Under the pieces are notes generated by a model. It saw only the letters and a list, made by a program, of their open reading frames with translations, made no database searches and was not told the origin of the DNA. Both the position numbers and the translations under genes were made by a program. Shown here in pieces: positions 15,424 to 23,435 of a DNA stretch of 64,000 bases. Source of the stretch: Fibrobacter sp. (GTDB taxonomy: Bacteria; Fibrobacterota; Fibrobacteria; Fibrobacterales; Fibrobacteraceae); the NCBI GenBank assembly GCA_024398965.1, contig JAKSIF010000001.1, positions 1-64,000 of the forward strand, in the 5' to 3' direction. Every line of letters starts with the position of its first letter. The stretch's first letter is position 1.

Positions 15424-17882
15424 TGAAACAGTCTTTTACCACAATTCTGTTACTTTTCATATTCAGCCAACTCTGTTTCGCAGCAGGTTCAGAAAAAAGG
15501 CGCGTGGACATCTACGTCGACGAAGACCTATACAAAGACGCTGAAGTCCTGGACGCCATAAAAAATTACGCAGGCATCGTCGAAACGAACCACAACGTCG
15601 CAATCGACATCAAGTCATTCCCCGCAGCCCTAGTCCTCAACAACAACCTCCAGTTTGAACAAAACAGCACCGCCGAAGAACTGAAGGGAGAAATCAAGAA
15701 ATCCTGGCAGAAGGAAGACGCCCTCCCCCTAGCAGGAGCAATCCTTATCGGCAATCTCCCCTATGCTGAAATGGAATACTTCGTCCGAGAATCCGACGGC
15801 TATCCAGCACAATCCCTAGACGAATCCATCATGCGCTATCAGGTCTGGACAACAGATTTGTTTTACATGGATCTAGACGGCGAATGGAAAGATGAAATCA
15901 CAGGCGTCAATTGCGGTCACGAGCAGCCTTGTTCCAGAATTACCGCCGGCAGCAACGGCATTTACGACAGGCATTATAGCAAGAGCGGCGTTCTTGGTAC
16001 AGACGATTTCGAAATCTGGGTCACCCGAGTTAATCCCTACGGCGAAGCCCGAAAGCAATCCAACTTTGGATGGCAACAGCAACTCCAGAATTACACAACC
16101 GAGTATTTCCCTGAAGTAAAGGCCATGACCCTGCGCTGGCTTGACAAAGCTTACAAGCAACAGACAAAGACCACGCCCCGCTCCGACAAGGTGCTGTTTT
16201 CCTATTCTAGCCACAGCACCCTACGAGATAGCGACTTTCCCGTCATGAACTTCATTAGGGATTTTTCAAATCTTTACAACAGGACCGACATCATAGCCCA
16301 GTCCACCAAGGAACCTTACCTCCAGTCCATTACCGAAGATTATGACTGGTCCTTATTCATGGGACACGGCGCCGCAAAATTCATCAATAACGGAGCATCC
16401 ATAACCGACTTTGACGAGCCACTCACAGTCAATGCACGATTCTTCTATTTCGTTGCATGCAACACCATGCGTACGGTTAGCGAAGACGGCCTTTCCTACG
16501 ACAGAGCCTTTGGATATGACCATATCTTTAGGACGTTGGATGGAGGCGTCACTGCTTTTGGATACACAAAGAATTCCGGTGGATACCAGGATGACGAATC
16601 CTTCTACAGCCACTTAAGTGAGGACCTGGTCGGCGATGCCTTCCTCAAATGGGTAAACCATAGAACCCTGGTATTTGACAAATCTAGATATCCACAGGAA
16701 GTGTACGACTGGTTTTACGCAGCTTCCCTTATTGGCGACCCCTTTATCAAAATAGAGGCCAAGCACAAAGATGCGAAATTGGATTCCGTTCCGCAAAACG
16801 TCGCCATTTACGCGACCAACGATATACATATTGGAGGAACCTGTTACGATCTGTCTCAGGGACCCAAAGGTAGATGCAGTATCGTTAACGACAATAACGA
16901 CACAGAATCAATGTTCGCCACCCACATCTGGGGAGACGCAGACGTGGGGTCAATCTATGTCCGCGAAGGATTCATGCTGGACGACAACGCGAAAGTCAAG
17001 AACGTTTCCATTTACAACACCTACCGAGAAGCAGACCTTTTCGTAAAAGACTCCGCCCAATACGACGTGATATCCTTTATTGCCCCCCAAAGTTGGAATC
17101 CCGAAATCAATCAAGAGGAACCGATAAAAGATTTCTCCGTATTCAATTGCTTTAGTGAAACTGTGGATAGCGTATACACACTCACCGATGGGGAATGCAT
17201 CCACGACCTTGTAGTCAATCCCAAAGGAAAGGTTATTTTCCCCTCTGGAAAATTCTATGTAGGAACACTAAACATGAAGGAAGATTCCGGTTATAAACTT
17301 GAAAACGAAGACCAGCCCTCCATACTCCATGTAGGACGTCTCATTGGTTGGAACGGAGAGTACGCCGGATCCGATTACGAAAATGCGGCAAGCAACTTCA
17401 AGCTCGTTCTTCACAACACCACAGGAACCATCCACCTTGAAAATAATTTCATCGGTTCCATATATGCGCCCCAGGCCACCCTTAACTTTATCCAGAAAAC
17501 GAACAACTACGGAACATACTACGCAAGAGATATTTCTCTCCACGAAAACGCAGCCATCTACTTTGTGCCACCTAGTCCGGCCTTAGATTCTCTCAACAAG
17601 GAAAAGAACGTGATTACCACAATCAACGGAAGTCACGCGCTCGGCGATCACAAGATTACCGCATTCAACAAGAATACTATCAGCTTCATCGCCAATAAAA
17701 CGGGAACGTACAAGGTCCAGGTCATGAGCGTTGACGGAAGCACAGTGGCTTCACTTGACGTAAACGCCCATATAGGAATCAACAACGTCAGCTGGAATAT
17801 AAGAAATGCGGCCAAGGGACGCTACTTCGTAAGCGTCAAGCAGGGAGACTTTTCCGACAGCCGGATATTTACCTTGAAGTAA
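15423..17882 (+). CDS. Secreted gingipain-like (C25-type) cysteine peptidase with T9SS-like C-terminal domain
   Basis: An 819-residue exported protein. A signal peptide (residues 1-20, ending CFA) precedes a clan CD caspase-fold domain: ILIGNLPYAE, TTDLFYMDLDGEW (the acidic C25 region), LFMGHGAAKF with candidate catalytic H315, and FYFVACNT with candidate C346, closing with LIGDPFIKIE near 455. The middle (about 470-740) is a repetitive beta-rich region with no domain I can name. The last ~70 residues (YKVQVMSVDGS...GRYFVSVKQG) resemble type IX secretion sorting domains, which also export gingipains in Porphyromonas. Substrate specificity is unknown. AGGAGG precedes the ATG but lies in a hairpin. 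Confidence 0.78.
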   Translation: MKQSFTTILLLFIFSQLCFAAGSEKRRVDIYVDEDLYKDAEVLDAIKNYAGIVETNHNVAIDIKSFPAALVLNNNLQFEQNSTAEELKGEIKKSWQKEDALPLAGAILIGNLPYAEMEYFVRESDGYPAQSLDESIMRYQVWTTDLFYMDLDGEWKDEITGVNCGHEQPCSRITAGSNGIYDRHYSKSGVLGTDDFEIWVTRVNPYGEARKQSNFGWQQQLQNYTTEYFPEVKAMTLRWLDKAYKQQTKTTPRSDKVLFSYSSHSTLRDSDFPVMNFIRDFSNLYNRTDIIAQSTKEPYLQSITEDYDWSLFMGHGAAKFINNGASITDFDEPLTVNARFFYFVACNTMRTVSEDGLSYDRAFGYDHIFRTLDGGVTAFGYTKNSGGYQDDESFYSHLSEDLVGDAFLKWVNHRTLVFDKSRYPQEVYDWFYAASLIGDPFIKIEAKHKDAKLDSVPQNVAIYATNDIHIGGTCYDLSQGPKGRCSIVNDNNDTESMFATHIWGDADVGSIYVREGFMLDDNAKVKNVSIYNTYREADLFVKDSAQYDVISFIAPQSWNPEINQEEPIKDFSVFNCFSETVDSVYTLTDGECIHDLVVNPKGKVIFPSGKFYVGTLNMKEDSGYKLENEDQPSILHVGRLIGWNGEYAGSDYENAASNFKLVLHNTTGTIHLENNFIGSIYAPQATLNFIQKTNNYGTYYARDISLHENAAIYFVPPSPALDSLNKEKNVITTINGSHALGDHKITAFNKNTISFIANKTGTYKVQVMSVDGSTVASLDVNAHIGINNVSWNIRNAAKGRYFVSVKQGDFSDSRIFTLK

Positions 17883-17883
17883 A

Positions 17884-17919
17884 AAAAACGGGCGCCCTCT
17901 CGGGCGTCCATTTTTTTTC
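17884..17919 (+). terminator. Terminator after the C25-like peptidase gene
   Basis: GGGCGCCC-tctc-GGGCGTCC followed by ATTTTTTTT; the stem has one G-U wobble. Confidence 0.85.
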
Positions 17920-17921
17920 AA

Positions 17922-18005
17922 GGAGGGTGAGGGATTCGAACCCTCGGTCCTGTGACAGACTCCGGATTTCGAGACCGGCCCAATCGACCACTCTGGCAAC
18001 CCTCC
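17922..18005 (-). tRNA. tRNA-Ser (anticodon CGA)
   Basis: An 84-nt tRNA with a long variable arm. Acceptor GGAGGGT/ACCCTCC, anticodon loop CTCGAAA with U33 and CGA at 34-36, intact T-loop GGG-TTCGAAT-CCC. A U-U mismatch closes the anticodon loop (31-39). Confidence 0.93.
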
Positions 18006-18014
18006 GAGTTTGAC

Positions 18015-18045
18015 CCAATTTAGTATAATATTTTCTGATTGTCTA
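18015..18045 (-). promoter_or_regulatory. Promoter of tRNA-Ser(CGA)
   Basis: TAGACA-N17-TAAATTGG on the minus strand, 9 nt before the tRNA 5' end. Confidence 0.55.
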
Positions 18046-18077
18046 TTTATCCAATCTCTTTTCGCAGCTTTGCTGCG

Positions 18078-18261
18078 AGGAGGGTGAGGGATTGACAAAG
18101 CTTTCACTTCGTTTCAAGCTTTGCCCTTCGGGTCCGGCCGTTGCCCGGATCTCAAAACTTGCATGTTCGCCTTCGGCTCTCGCAAGTTTTGTCGAACCCT
18201 CGGTCCTGTGGCAGACGACCGATTTTGTGACCGGCCCAATCGACCACTCTGGCAACCCGAC
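18078..18261 (-). pseudogene. tRNA-Ser-like locus interrupted in the T-loop
   Basis: The minus strand repeats most of the intact tRNA-Ser next door: GTTGCCAGAGTGGTCGATTG, a variable arm, and GACCGAGGGTTCG up to base 57. After a 99-bp insert it resumes exactly at base 58 with AATCCCTCACCCTCCT. No base is lost or duplicated relative to the intact copy. The anticodon arm is broken: position 33 is A, not U, and the stem has mismatches. The 5' acceptor strand (GTCGGGT) no longer matches the 3' strand at two positions. The promoter has a good TTGACC but a weak GACATTG box. A pseudogene is most likely; a non-decoding tRNA-like RNA cannot be excluded. Confidence 0.7.
18094..18192 (-). repeat. 99-bp hairpin element inserted in the tRNA-Ser T-loop
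   Basis: Almost entirely self-complementary. On the plus strand: CAAAGCTT/AAGCTTTG (18096-18123), CCC-ttc-GGG (18124-18132), CCGG/CCGG (18134-18148) and CAAAACTTGC/GCAAGTTTTG (18153-18191), the last enclosing GCC-ttc-GGC. Read on the minus strand several loops are C-GAA-G, a very stable triloop. The ends are inverted repeats (ACAAAnCTT), as in a miniature palindromic element. Confidence 0.75.
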
Positions 18262-18285
18262 CAGTTTTGCGCAATGTCGTAAATA

Positions 18286-18312
18286 CAAAAAGGAAGGTCA
18301 ACAGACCTTCCT
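18286..18312 (-). terminator. Terminator of the rbs operon
   Basis: GGAAGGTC-tgtt-GACCTTCC followed by TTTTT on the minus strand, about 55 nt after the rbsK stop codon. Confidence 0.8.
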
Positions 18313-18367
18313 CTTCAACAGATTTATTCATTCGACCCCTCGCGAACGAAGGGTGGCGCACTTCATT

Positions 18368-19258
18368 TTAGCTATTGGCCAGAGCTTCTTCCACTTCCTT
18401 GCGGAGGGGAATGGAAGGCACGGCGCCGGGGCGGCTTACTGCAATGGCTGAAGCGCGGGCACTCATGCGAAGAGCCTGAGCAACGGGCATGCCTTCTGCG
18501 AGACCTGCCAAGAAGTACCCGGTGAAGGTATCGCCGGCGGCAGTGGTATCCACAGCCTTCACGGGGAAGATGGGCTGGAACACCTTTTCGTCGCCATCGC
18601 TATACACTGCACCGTCCTTACCCAGGGTAAGCACAATGCGAGCCTTGGGGAAACGCTTGCGCATTTCAGCCAGGATTTCGTCGGGATCCGTCTTGCCGGT
18701 AACCTGATTGCCTTCTACCTCGTTCAGCAGGAAGATGCTGATCTTGGTCATGTCCACCGCATCCAACTTTTCGTTGAAGGGAGACGGATTCAAGGCAATC
18801 TGCATTCCCTTTTCAAAAGCCTTGTCCACAATGTAGGGCAGCATATTCACTTCGTTCTGCAGCAACAGAATGTCGCCTGCGTCAAAGTGGCTAAGCACGT
18901 CGTCCACATATTCCTGAGTTAGGCGCTGGTTTGCACCACCGTACAGCAGAATGCTATTCTGGGCGTTCTTGTCAATCTGAATGATGGTGTGACCGGTCTG
19001 GTCATCCACCTTGGCAATGTATTCGCCGTGAACGCCGTATTCCTTACAGGCATCCAGGAAAGGCTGGCCATCTTCCCCAATCATACCGCCCTGATAAACT
19101 TCCACACCAGCCTTGGCCAAAGCCACAGACTGGTTCATGCCCTTGCCGCCAAGATAATGCTTGACAGCGCCGGTAGCTTCCGTTTCGCCAGGAAGGATAA
19201 TGTGGTCCACGCTATAGACGTGGTCAAGATTCATGGAACCAATGTTTAGAACTTTCAT
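18368..19258 (-). CDS. rbsK: Ribokinase (PfkB family)
   Basis: A 296-residue sugar kinase that phosphorylates ribose at O5 after import. PfkB signatures are present: GGKGMNQSVALAKAG near the N-terminus and DTTAAGDTFTGYFLAGL with the catalytic Asp near residue 245. The start MKVLNIGS follows GGCGGCG. It is the last gene of a five-gene rbsDACBK set; substrate assignment relies on that context because PfkB kinases are hard to tell apart. The rbsB stop lies 10 bp upstream. Confidence 0.9.
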   Translation of the reverse strand: MKVLNIGSMNLDHVYSVDHIILPGETEATGAVKHYLGGKGMNQSVALAKAGVEVYQGGMIGEDGQPFLDACKEYGVHGEYIAKVDDQTGHTIIQIDKNAQNSILLYGGANQRLTQEYVDDVLSHFDAGDILLLQNEVNMLPYIVDKAFEKGMQIALNPSPFNEKLDAVDMTKISIFLLNEVEGNQVTGKTDPDEILAEMRKRFPKARIVLTLGKDGAVYSDGDEKVFQPIFPVKAVDTTAAGDTFTGYFLAGLAEGMPVAQALRMSARASAIAVSRPGAVPSIPLRKEVEEALANS

Positions 19259-19268
19259 GACGCCGCCT

Positions 19269-20201
19269 TTACTTGCCTGCATTTTCTGCAGTGACCAAGG
19301 TAACCTTTACCGGAATGTTCTTTGCAACGGTCTTGCCGTTACCCAATTCGGCTGCAGTCTTAACAGCAGTTTCACCAATCAAGCCGGGCTGCTGAGCGAT
19401 AGTTGCAGCCATGCGGCCAGCCTTGATTGCTTCCACAGCGTCGTCGGTGGCGTCAAAACCAACCACCATGACCTTCTTGCCGGCACCGCTGCTGGCTTCT
19501 ACTGCGCCAAGAGCCATTTCGTCGTTGGCAGCAAAGACGGCTGCGATGTTGCCTCTGGCCTGGAGCATATTTTCCATAACGCTCATGCCTTCGGTACGGT
19601 TGAAGTTTGCAGTCTGGGAAGCAACAACTTTAAGCTTCTTGTCGGCAATGTTGTGGAATCCCTTACCGCGGTCAATGGCAGCAGAAGAACCCATAGTGCC
19701 CTGAAGTTCGGCGGTGATAACGCCTTCGCCCAGCTTATCTACAATGTACTGGGTTGCAAGTTCTGCACCGGCAACATTATCGGAAGCAATCTGGCAATCC
19801 ACTTCCACGCCGTTGATGGCACGGTCCACGCTGATGACCTTCACGCCCTTGGCCATGGCAGCCTTTACGGCACCGGTCAAGGCATCGGAATCTACGGCGT
19901 TCACAATCAACACGCTTACATTCTTGCTGACCAAGTCTTCGATGTCACTAACCTGCTTGGAAACGTTGTCGCCAGCGTCAACCACGGTGAGCTTTGCATT
20001 CAAATCACCGGCAGCCTTCTTGGCTCCTTCAACAAGAGTAACAAAGAAGGGATTGTTCAGAGTGGAAATGGACAAGCCAATGGAACCTGTAGATTCAGCC
20101 TTCTTGGAAGCTGTTTTTTCTTCACCGTCAATGACAATGGCGCAGGCAGAAAAAACCAAAGCCATCAAGGAAGCGAAAAGTAAAGCAATCATTCTTTTCA
20201 T
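19269..20201 (-). CDS. rbsB: Ribose ABC transporter substrate-binding lipoprotein
   Basis: A 310-residue periplasmic-binding protein of the sugar (type I) family. The signal peptide ends in LVFSAC, a lipobox, so it is predicted to be a lipoprotein rather than a free periplasmic protein. SIGLSISTLNNPFFVTLVEGAKKAA, GVKVISVDRAI and AVFAANDEMALGAVEA are typical RbsB segments that contact ribose. AAGGAG precedes the ATG. It is cotranscribed with rbsC (13 bp upstream) and rbsK. Confidence 0.93.
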   Translation of the reverse strand: MKRMIALLFASLMALVFSACAIVIDGEEKTASKKAESTGSIGLSISTLNNPFFVTLVEGAKKAAGDLNAKLTVVDAGDNVSKQVSDIEDLVSKNVSVLIVNAVDSDALTGAVKAAMAKGVKVISVDRAINGVEVDCQIASDNVAGAELATQYIVDKLGEGVITAELQGTMGSSAAIDRGKGFHNIADKKLKVVASQTANFNRTEGMSVMENMLQARGNIAAVFAANDEMALGAVEASSGAGKKVMVVGFDATDDAVEAIKAGRMAATIAQQPGLIGETAVKTAAELGNGKTVAKNIPVKVTLVTAENAGK

Positions 20202-20214
20202 AGTTCAAATCTCC

Positions 20215-21189
20215 TTATCTCTTACGGTCAGCAAGCACTGCAACCAAGATCACCACGGCCTTGACCACGCTCTGGTAGTAAGACGTGACACCCAAAATAT
20301 TCAAGCCATTGTTCAGCACGGCGATAATCAAGACGCCTGCAATGGTGCCTGCGATACGTCCGCGGCCACCGTTCATACTGGTACCGCCAAGGGCTACAGC
20401 AGCAATGGCATCCAGTTCGTAACCGCTACCCATAATGGGCTGGGCAGAGTCCACACGGCTAATCATGATAAGGCCAGCCATGGCGCTGAGGAAACCAGAA
20501 ATCGCATAGACGCTCATCTTGACGCGGTCAATGTTCACGCCAGACAATGCGGCGCACTTGGCGTTAGAACCGGTGGCGTAAAGACGGCGACCGAAAGTAG
20601 TATGCTTCAGCATAAAGTACATGATGCCAAAAACAACCACCAGGATTACAATAGGAATAGGAATCTTGAAATCCGGCGCAAAGGTGAAGATGAAATTACC
20701 CTTACCCATGGCCTTGAACAAGACGCTATCGCCAGAACTTTCTGCCAAACGAGAAATTGGCTTACCATCAGTAATAATCATGGCAAGGCCGCGATATGCT
20801 GTCATGGTAATCAAGGTGGCAATGAAGGGCTGCAAACGGCCCTTGGTCACCAAGAGGCCACTGATCAAGCCAAGGGCAACGCCCACCAGCAATGCCACAG
20901 GAACGGCAACAATTACCGGAACACCATGGCCAATCATCTCGGCGCAGACAATGGCGCTCAAGGCAAAAGTGGAGCCCACAGAAAGGTCAATGCCGCCGCT
21001 AAGAATCACGCAGGTCATACCGAAGGCAATCAAACCGTTAAAGGATGCCTGACGCAGCAAGTTCAAGAAGTTGCCCGGCTGGCGGAATTCAGGGCTGATG
21101 GAGCTGATAATGACAACCAGAATAAGGAGTGCAATGAACACGCCGTATTCCGATAAAAATGCACCAATACTTTTGTTTTCCTTTTTCAT
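20215..21189 (-). CDS. rbsC: Ribose ABC transporter permease
   Basis: A 324-residue polytopic membrane subunit. The RbsC pattern is evident: FNGLIAFGMTCVILSGGIDLSVGSTFALSAI, YAISGFLSAMAGLIMISRVDSAQP and ELDAIAAVALGGTSMNGGRGRIAGTIAGVL. It forms the channel through which RbsA drives ribose import. Its ATG overlaps the rbsA stop codon by one base (TAATG), with AGGAGG inside the end of rbsA. Confidence 0.95.
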   Translation of the reverse strand: MKKENKSIGAFLSEYGVFIALLILVVIISSISPEFRQPGNFLNLLRQASFNGLIAFGMTCVILSGGIDLSVGSTFALSAIVCAEMIGHGVPVIVAVPVALLVGVALGLISGLLVTKGRLQPFIATLITMTAYRGLAMIITDGKPISRLAESSGDSVLFKAMGKGNFIFTFAPDFKIPIPIVILVVVFGIMYFMLKHTTFGRRLYATGSNAKCAALSGVNIDRVKMSVYAISGFLSAMAGLIMISRVDSAQPIMGSGYELDAIAAVALGGTSMNGGRGRIAGTIAGVLIIAVLNNGLNILGVTSYYQSVVKAVVILVAVLADRKR

Positions 21190-22673
21190 TAGAGAGATCC
21201 TCCTGTAGCAAGAGTCATAATTTTTTCCTGATCAGCGTCGGCACCGTTGATGATGCCCGTAACATGTCCTTCGTGGACCACCATAATACGGTCGCTCATG
21301 CCCAACACTTCGGGCAGTTCAGAGGACACCATGATAACGGCAACACCCTTGGCGGCCATATCATTGATCACGTTATAAATTTCCTTTTTAGCGCCAATAT
21401 CCACGCCGCGGGTAGGTTCATCCAGAATCAGAATCTTGGGATCGGTATAGATCCACTTGGCAAGAACCACCTTCTGCTGGTTACCACCGCTAAGATTGCC
21501 GCATTCATGGTGAGGGCCGAAGCAACGGATACGGAACTCTTCGATACCGCGCTTTACAAGGCTTGCCTGCTTTTCTGCCTGGAGCACGCCCTTCTTGGAG
21601 ACGATTCCCAAGTTGGTCAGTTCAATGTTTTCGGCAATGCTTTTTTCCAGCAGCAGGCCTTCGGTCTTGCGGTCTTCGGTAATGAAACCGATGCCAGCTT
21701 CGATGGCCTGACGGGGATTGCGAATGTAAACTTCCTTGCCCTCGATGAAGATCTTGCCCTTTACGAGAGGCAGATTTCCAAAGATGGAATGCATGATTTC
21801 GGTACGGCCGGCGCCCATAAGGCCAGACACGCCCAGTACTTCACCGGCGCGAACATTAAAGCTTACATCGCGGAAAAGCTTTTCGTGGGTAAGGCCCTCT
21901 ACACGAAGCACCTCGCCGCCGATGGCGTTATTGCGCTTGGGGTAGCGTTCACCAATTTCACGGCCGATCATCATCTTCACCACGTCATCCATGGTGATGT
22001 CCTTGATGAACTTGGTATCGATGTAGGTACCGTCGCGAAGGATGGTAATGCGGTCGCAAAGTTCAAAGATTTCTTCCATGCGGTGGGAGACGTAAACGAT
22101 GGATACGCCCTTCTTGCGCAGGGAATTGATCACCTCGAAAAGAACCTCGGTTTCGCTCTGGGTAAGGGCTGCCGTAGGTTCGTCCATAATCAGGACCTTG
22201 GCATCCACCATCAGGGCCTTACAGATTTCAACCATCTGCTGCTGGCCCACGGACAGGTCACTCATGACGGCGTCTACGGGAATATGAACACCCATGCGGT
22301 CCATGATTTCCTGGGCCTTGGCGCGCATGGCCTTCTTGTCACAGACGCCAAAGCGGTTGGTAATTTCCTTACCCATAAAGAGGTTTTCTTCTACGGTAAG
22401 GTCGAACAAAACGTTCAGTTCCTGATAAATAAAAACGATACCGGCTTCTTCCGCTTCCTTGGGACTATGGTAAATAACTTCCTTACCATCCACATTCACG
22501 GTTCCGGAATCGCGGGTGTACACGCCCGTGAGGATCTTCATCAGCGTAGACTTGCCTGCGCCATTTTCACCCATCAAGGCGTGGATTTCACCGTCCTTCA
22601 GATTGAACGCGGCGTCTTTTAACACCTGGTTCGTTCCAAAGGACTTGTTAATGCCTTTCATTTCAACATGCAT
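21189..22673 (-). CDS. rbsA: Ribose ABC transporter ATP-binding protein (two ATPase domains)
   Basis: A 494-residue sugar-import ATPase with tandem cassettes. The N-terminal cassette has Walker A GENGAGKST, signature LSVGQQQMVEI and Walker B LIMDEPTAALT. The C-terminal cassette has signature LSGGNQQKVVLAKW and ILDEPTRGVDIGAK but a degenerate Walker A (GLMGAGRTEI), as in all RbsA/MglA proteins. A Shine-Dalgarno (AGGA) precedes the ATG by 7 nt. Confidence 0.95.
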   Translation of the reverse strand: MHVEMKGINKSFGTNQVLKDAAFNLKDGEIHALMGENGAGKSTLMKILTGVYTRDSGTVNVDGKEVIYHSPKEAEEAGIVFIYQELNVLFDLTVEENLFMGKEITNRFGVCDKKAMRAKAQEIMDRMGVHIPVDAVMSDLSVGQQQMVEICKALMVDAKVLIMDEPTAALTQSETEVLFEVINSLRKKGVSIVYVSHRMEEIFELCDRITILRDGTYIDTKFIKDITMDDVVKMMIGREIGERYPKRNNAIGGEVLRVEGLTHEKLFRDVSFNVRAGEVLGVSGLMGAGRTEIMHSIFGNLPLVKGKIFIEGKEVYIRNPRQAIEAGIGFITEDRKTEGLLLEKSIAENIELTNLGIVSKKGVLQAEKQASLVKRGIEEFRIRCFGPHHECGNLSGGNQQKVVLAKWIYTDPKILILDEPTRGVDIGAKKEIYNVINDMAAKGVAVIMVSSELPEVLGMSDRIMVVHEGHVTGIINGADADQEKIMTLATGGSL

Positions 22674-22693
22674 AGAGTATTCCTATCCTCCGA

Positions 22694-23092
22694 TCAGGCA
22701 AAAATGCAGCCGGCCTGCAAAATAACATTGGCATAGGGGGTAGTTTCGCCGGTGCGAATTACAGCCTTGCAGGTCTCTGTGCGGGCCTTCAATTCTGCGT
22801 GGGGAACATATTCCACTTCCACGCCCGGTAGCAGCTGCAAAACCTGGCTTTCCACCTGGGGATTCTTGGTCTTGATTTCTTCGGCCAAGACGATTTTTTC
22901 CACCTTCATATCCTTCACCACTTCGGTCAAGGTCTGCATAAAGGTGGGTACGCCAAATGCCAGGGCCAGGTCAATACGTTCAGTTTCGTCGGGAATGGGC
23001 AGGCCACAGTCGCCAATGCAAATGCAGTCCATATGGCCCAAATAACCTAGAACTCTGGAAATTTCACTATTTAGAATACCATTTCGTTTCAT
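22694..23092 (-). CDS. rbsD: D-ribose pyranase
   Basis: A 132-residue enzyme that converts beta-pyranose to furanose ribose so that RbsK can use it. The catalytic His is H20 in GHMDCICIGDCGLPIP, with the conserved D28, and the C-terminal TGETTPYANVILQAG is typical. The start MKRNGILN is supported by alignment with the family and AAGG upstream. It is the first gene of the operon, with a ~90-nt leader after a TAGAATTG box. No ribose repressor gene is nearby. Confidence 0.93.
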   Translation of the reverse strand: MKRNGILNSEISRVLGYLGHMDCICIGDCGLPIPDETERIDLALAFGVPTFMQTLTEVVKDMKVEKIVLAEEIKTKNPQVESQVLQLLPGVEVEYVPHAELKARTETCKAVIRTGETTPYANVILQAGCIFA

Positions 23093-23435
23093 TGTACTTA
23101 ACCTTCTTACCCTCACTTTTTGTGTATTTTCTTGCCGTTTTCTTTGATTTTATGCAAAAAACGAAAGAAACAGATTATTTTCCAAACAATTCTAATATAA
23201 GGCAATCTCTGTAAAAAGGTCAGGAGCGATTATTCCATGTTGGAATATGCATTTAATAACCTTTGATTTCGGGGCATGAATTTCTAACTTTGTGCCCACA
23301 TTTGAGTTAGGTGACCTAACGAACTTCAGGTTTTTTGAGTGCGAGTGCACTTCGGGGCTTATTTAAACGCTTTTTGGCGACGAGATGACGCGGCATGGGC
23401 CGCAGATGAAGTTTACGGGTCCCCGAAGGTGATTT
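23093..23435. other. Divergent regulatory region between rbsD and the helicase gene
   Basis: 343 bp without a gene. Minus-strand box TAGAATTG (23187-23194) probably drives rbsD. Plus-strand TAACTTTG (23285-23292) would start the helicase transcript with a leader of about 140 nt. Two perfect dyads lie here: ATTCCA-tgt-TGGAAT (23232-23246) and GTTAGGT-g-ACCTAAC (23306-23320). The second sits just past the predicted helicase start point and could be an operator. Confidence 0.45.

Noticed and set aside
18094-18192. Self-splicing intron in a tRNA gene
   Set aside because: At 99 bp it is too short for a group I or II intron, lies in the T-loop rather than the anticodon loop, and shows no conserved core; the tRNA body is also defective.
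17751-18288. Minus-strand open frames across the tRNA-Ser loci
   Set aside because: Their products are translations of the tRNA-Ser sequence and of the tail of the peptidase gene read backwards.
19233-20183. Long plus-strand frame opposite rbsB
   Set aside because: Antisense to a gene with clear family motifs in an intact rbs operon; no ribosome-binding site.
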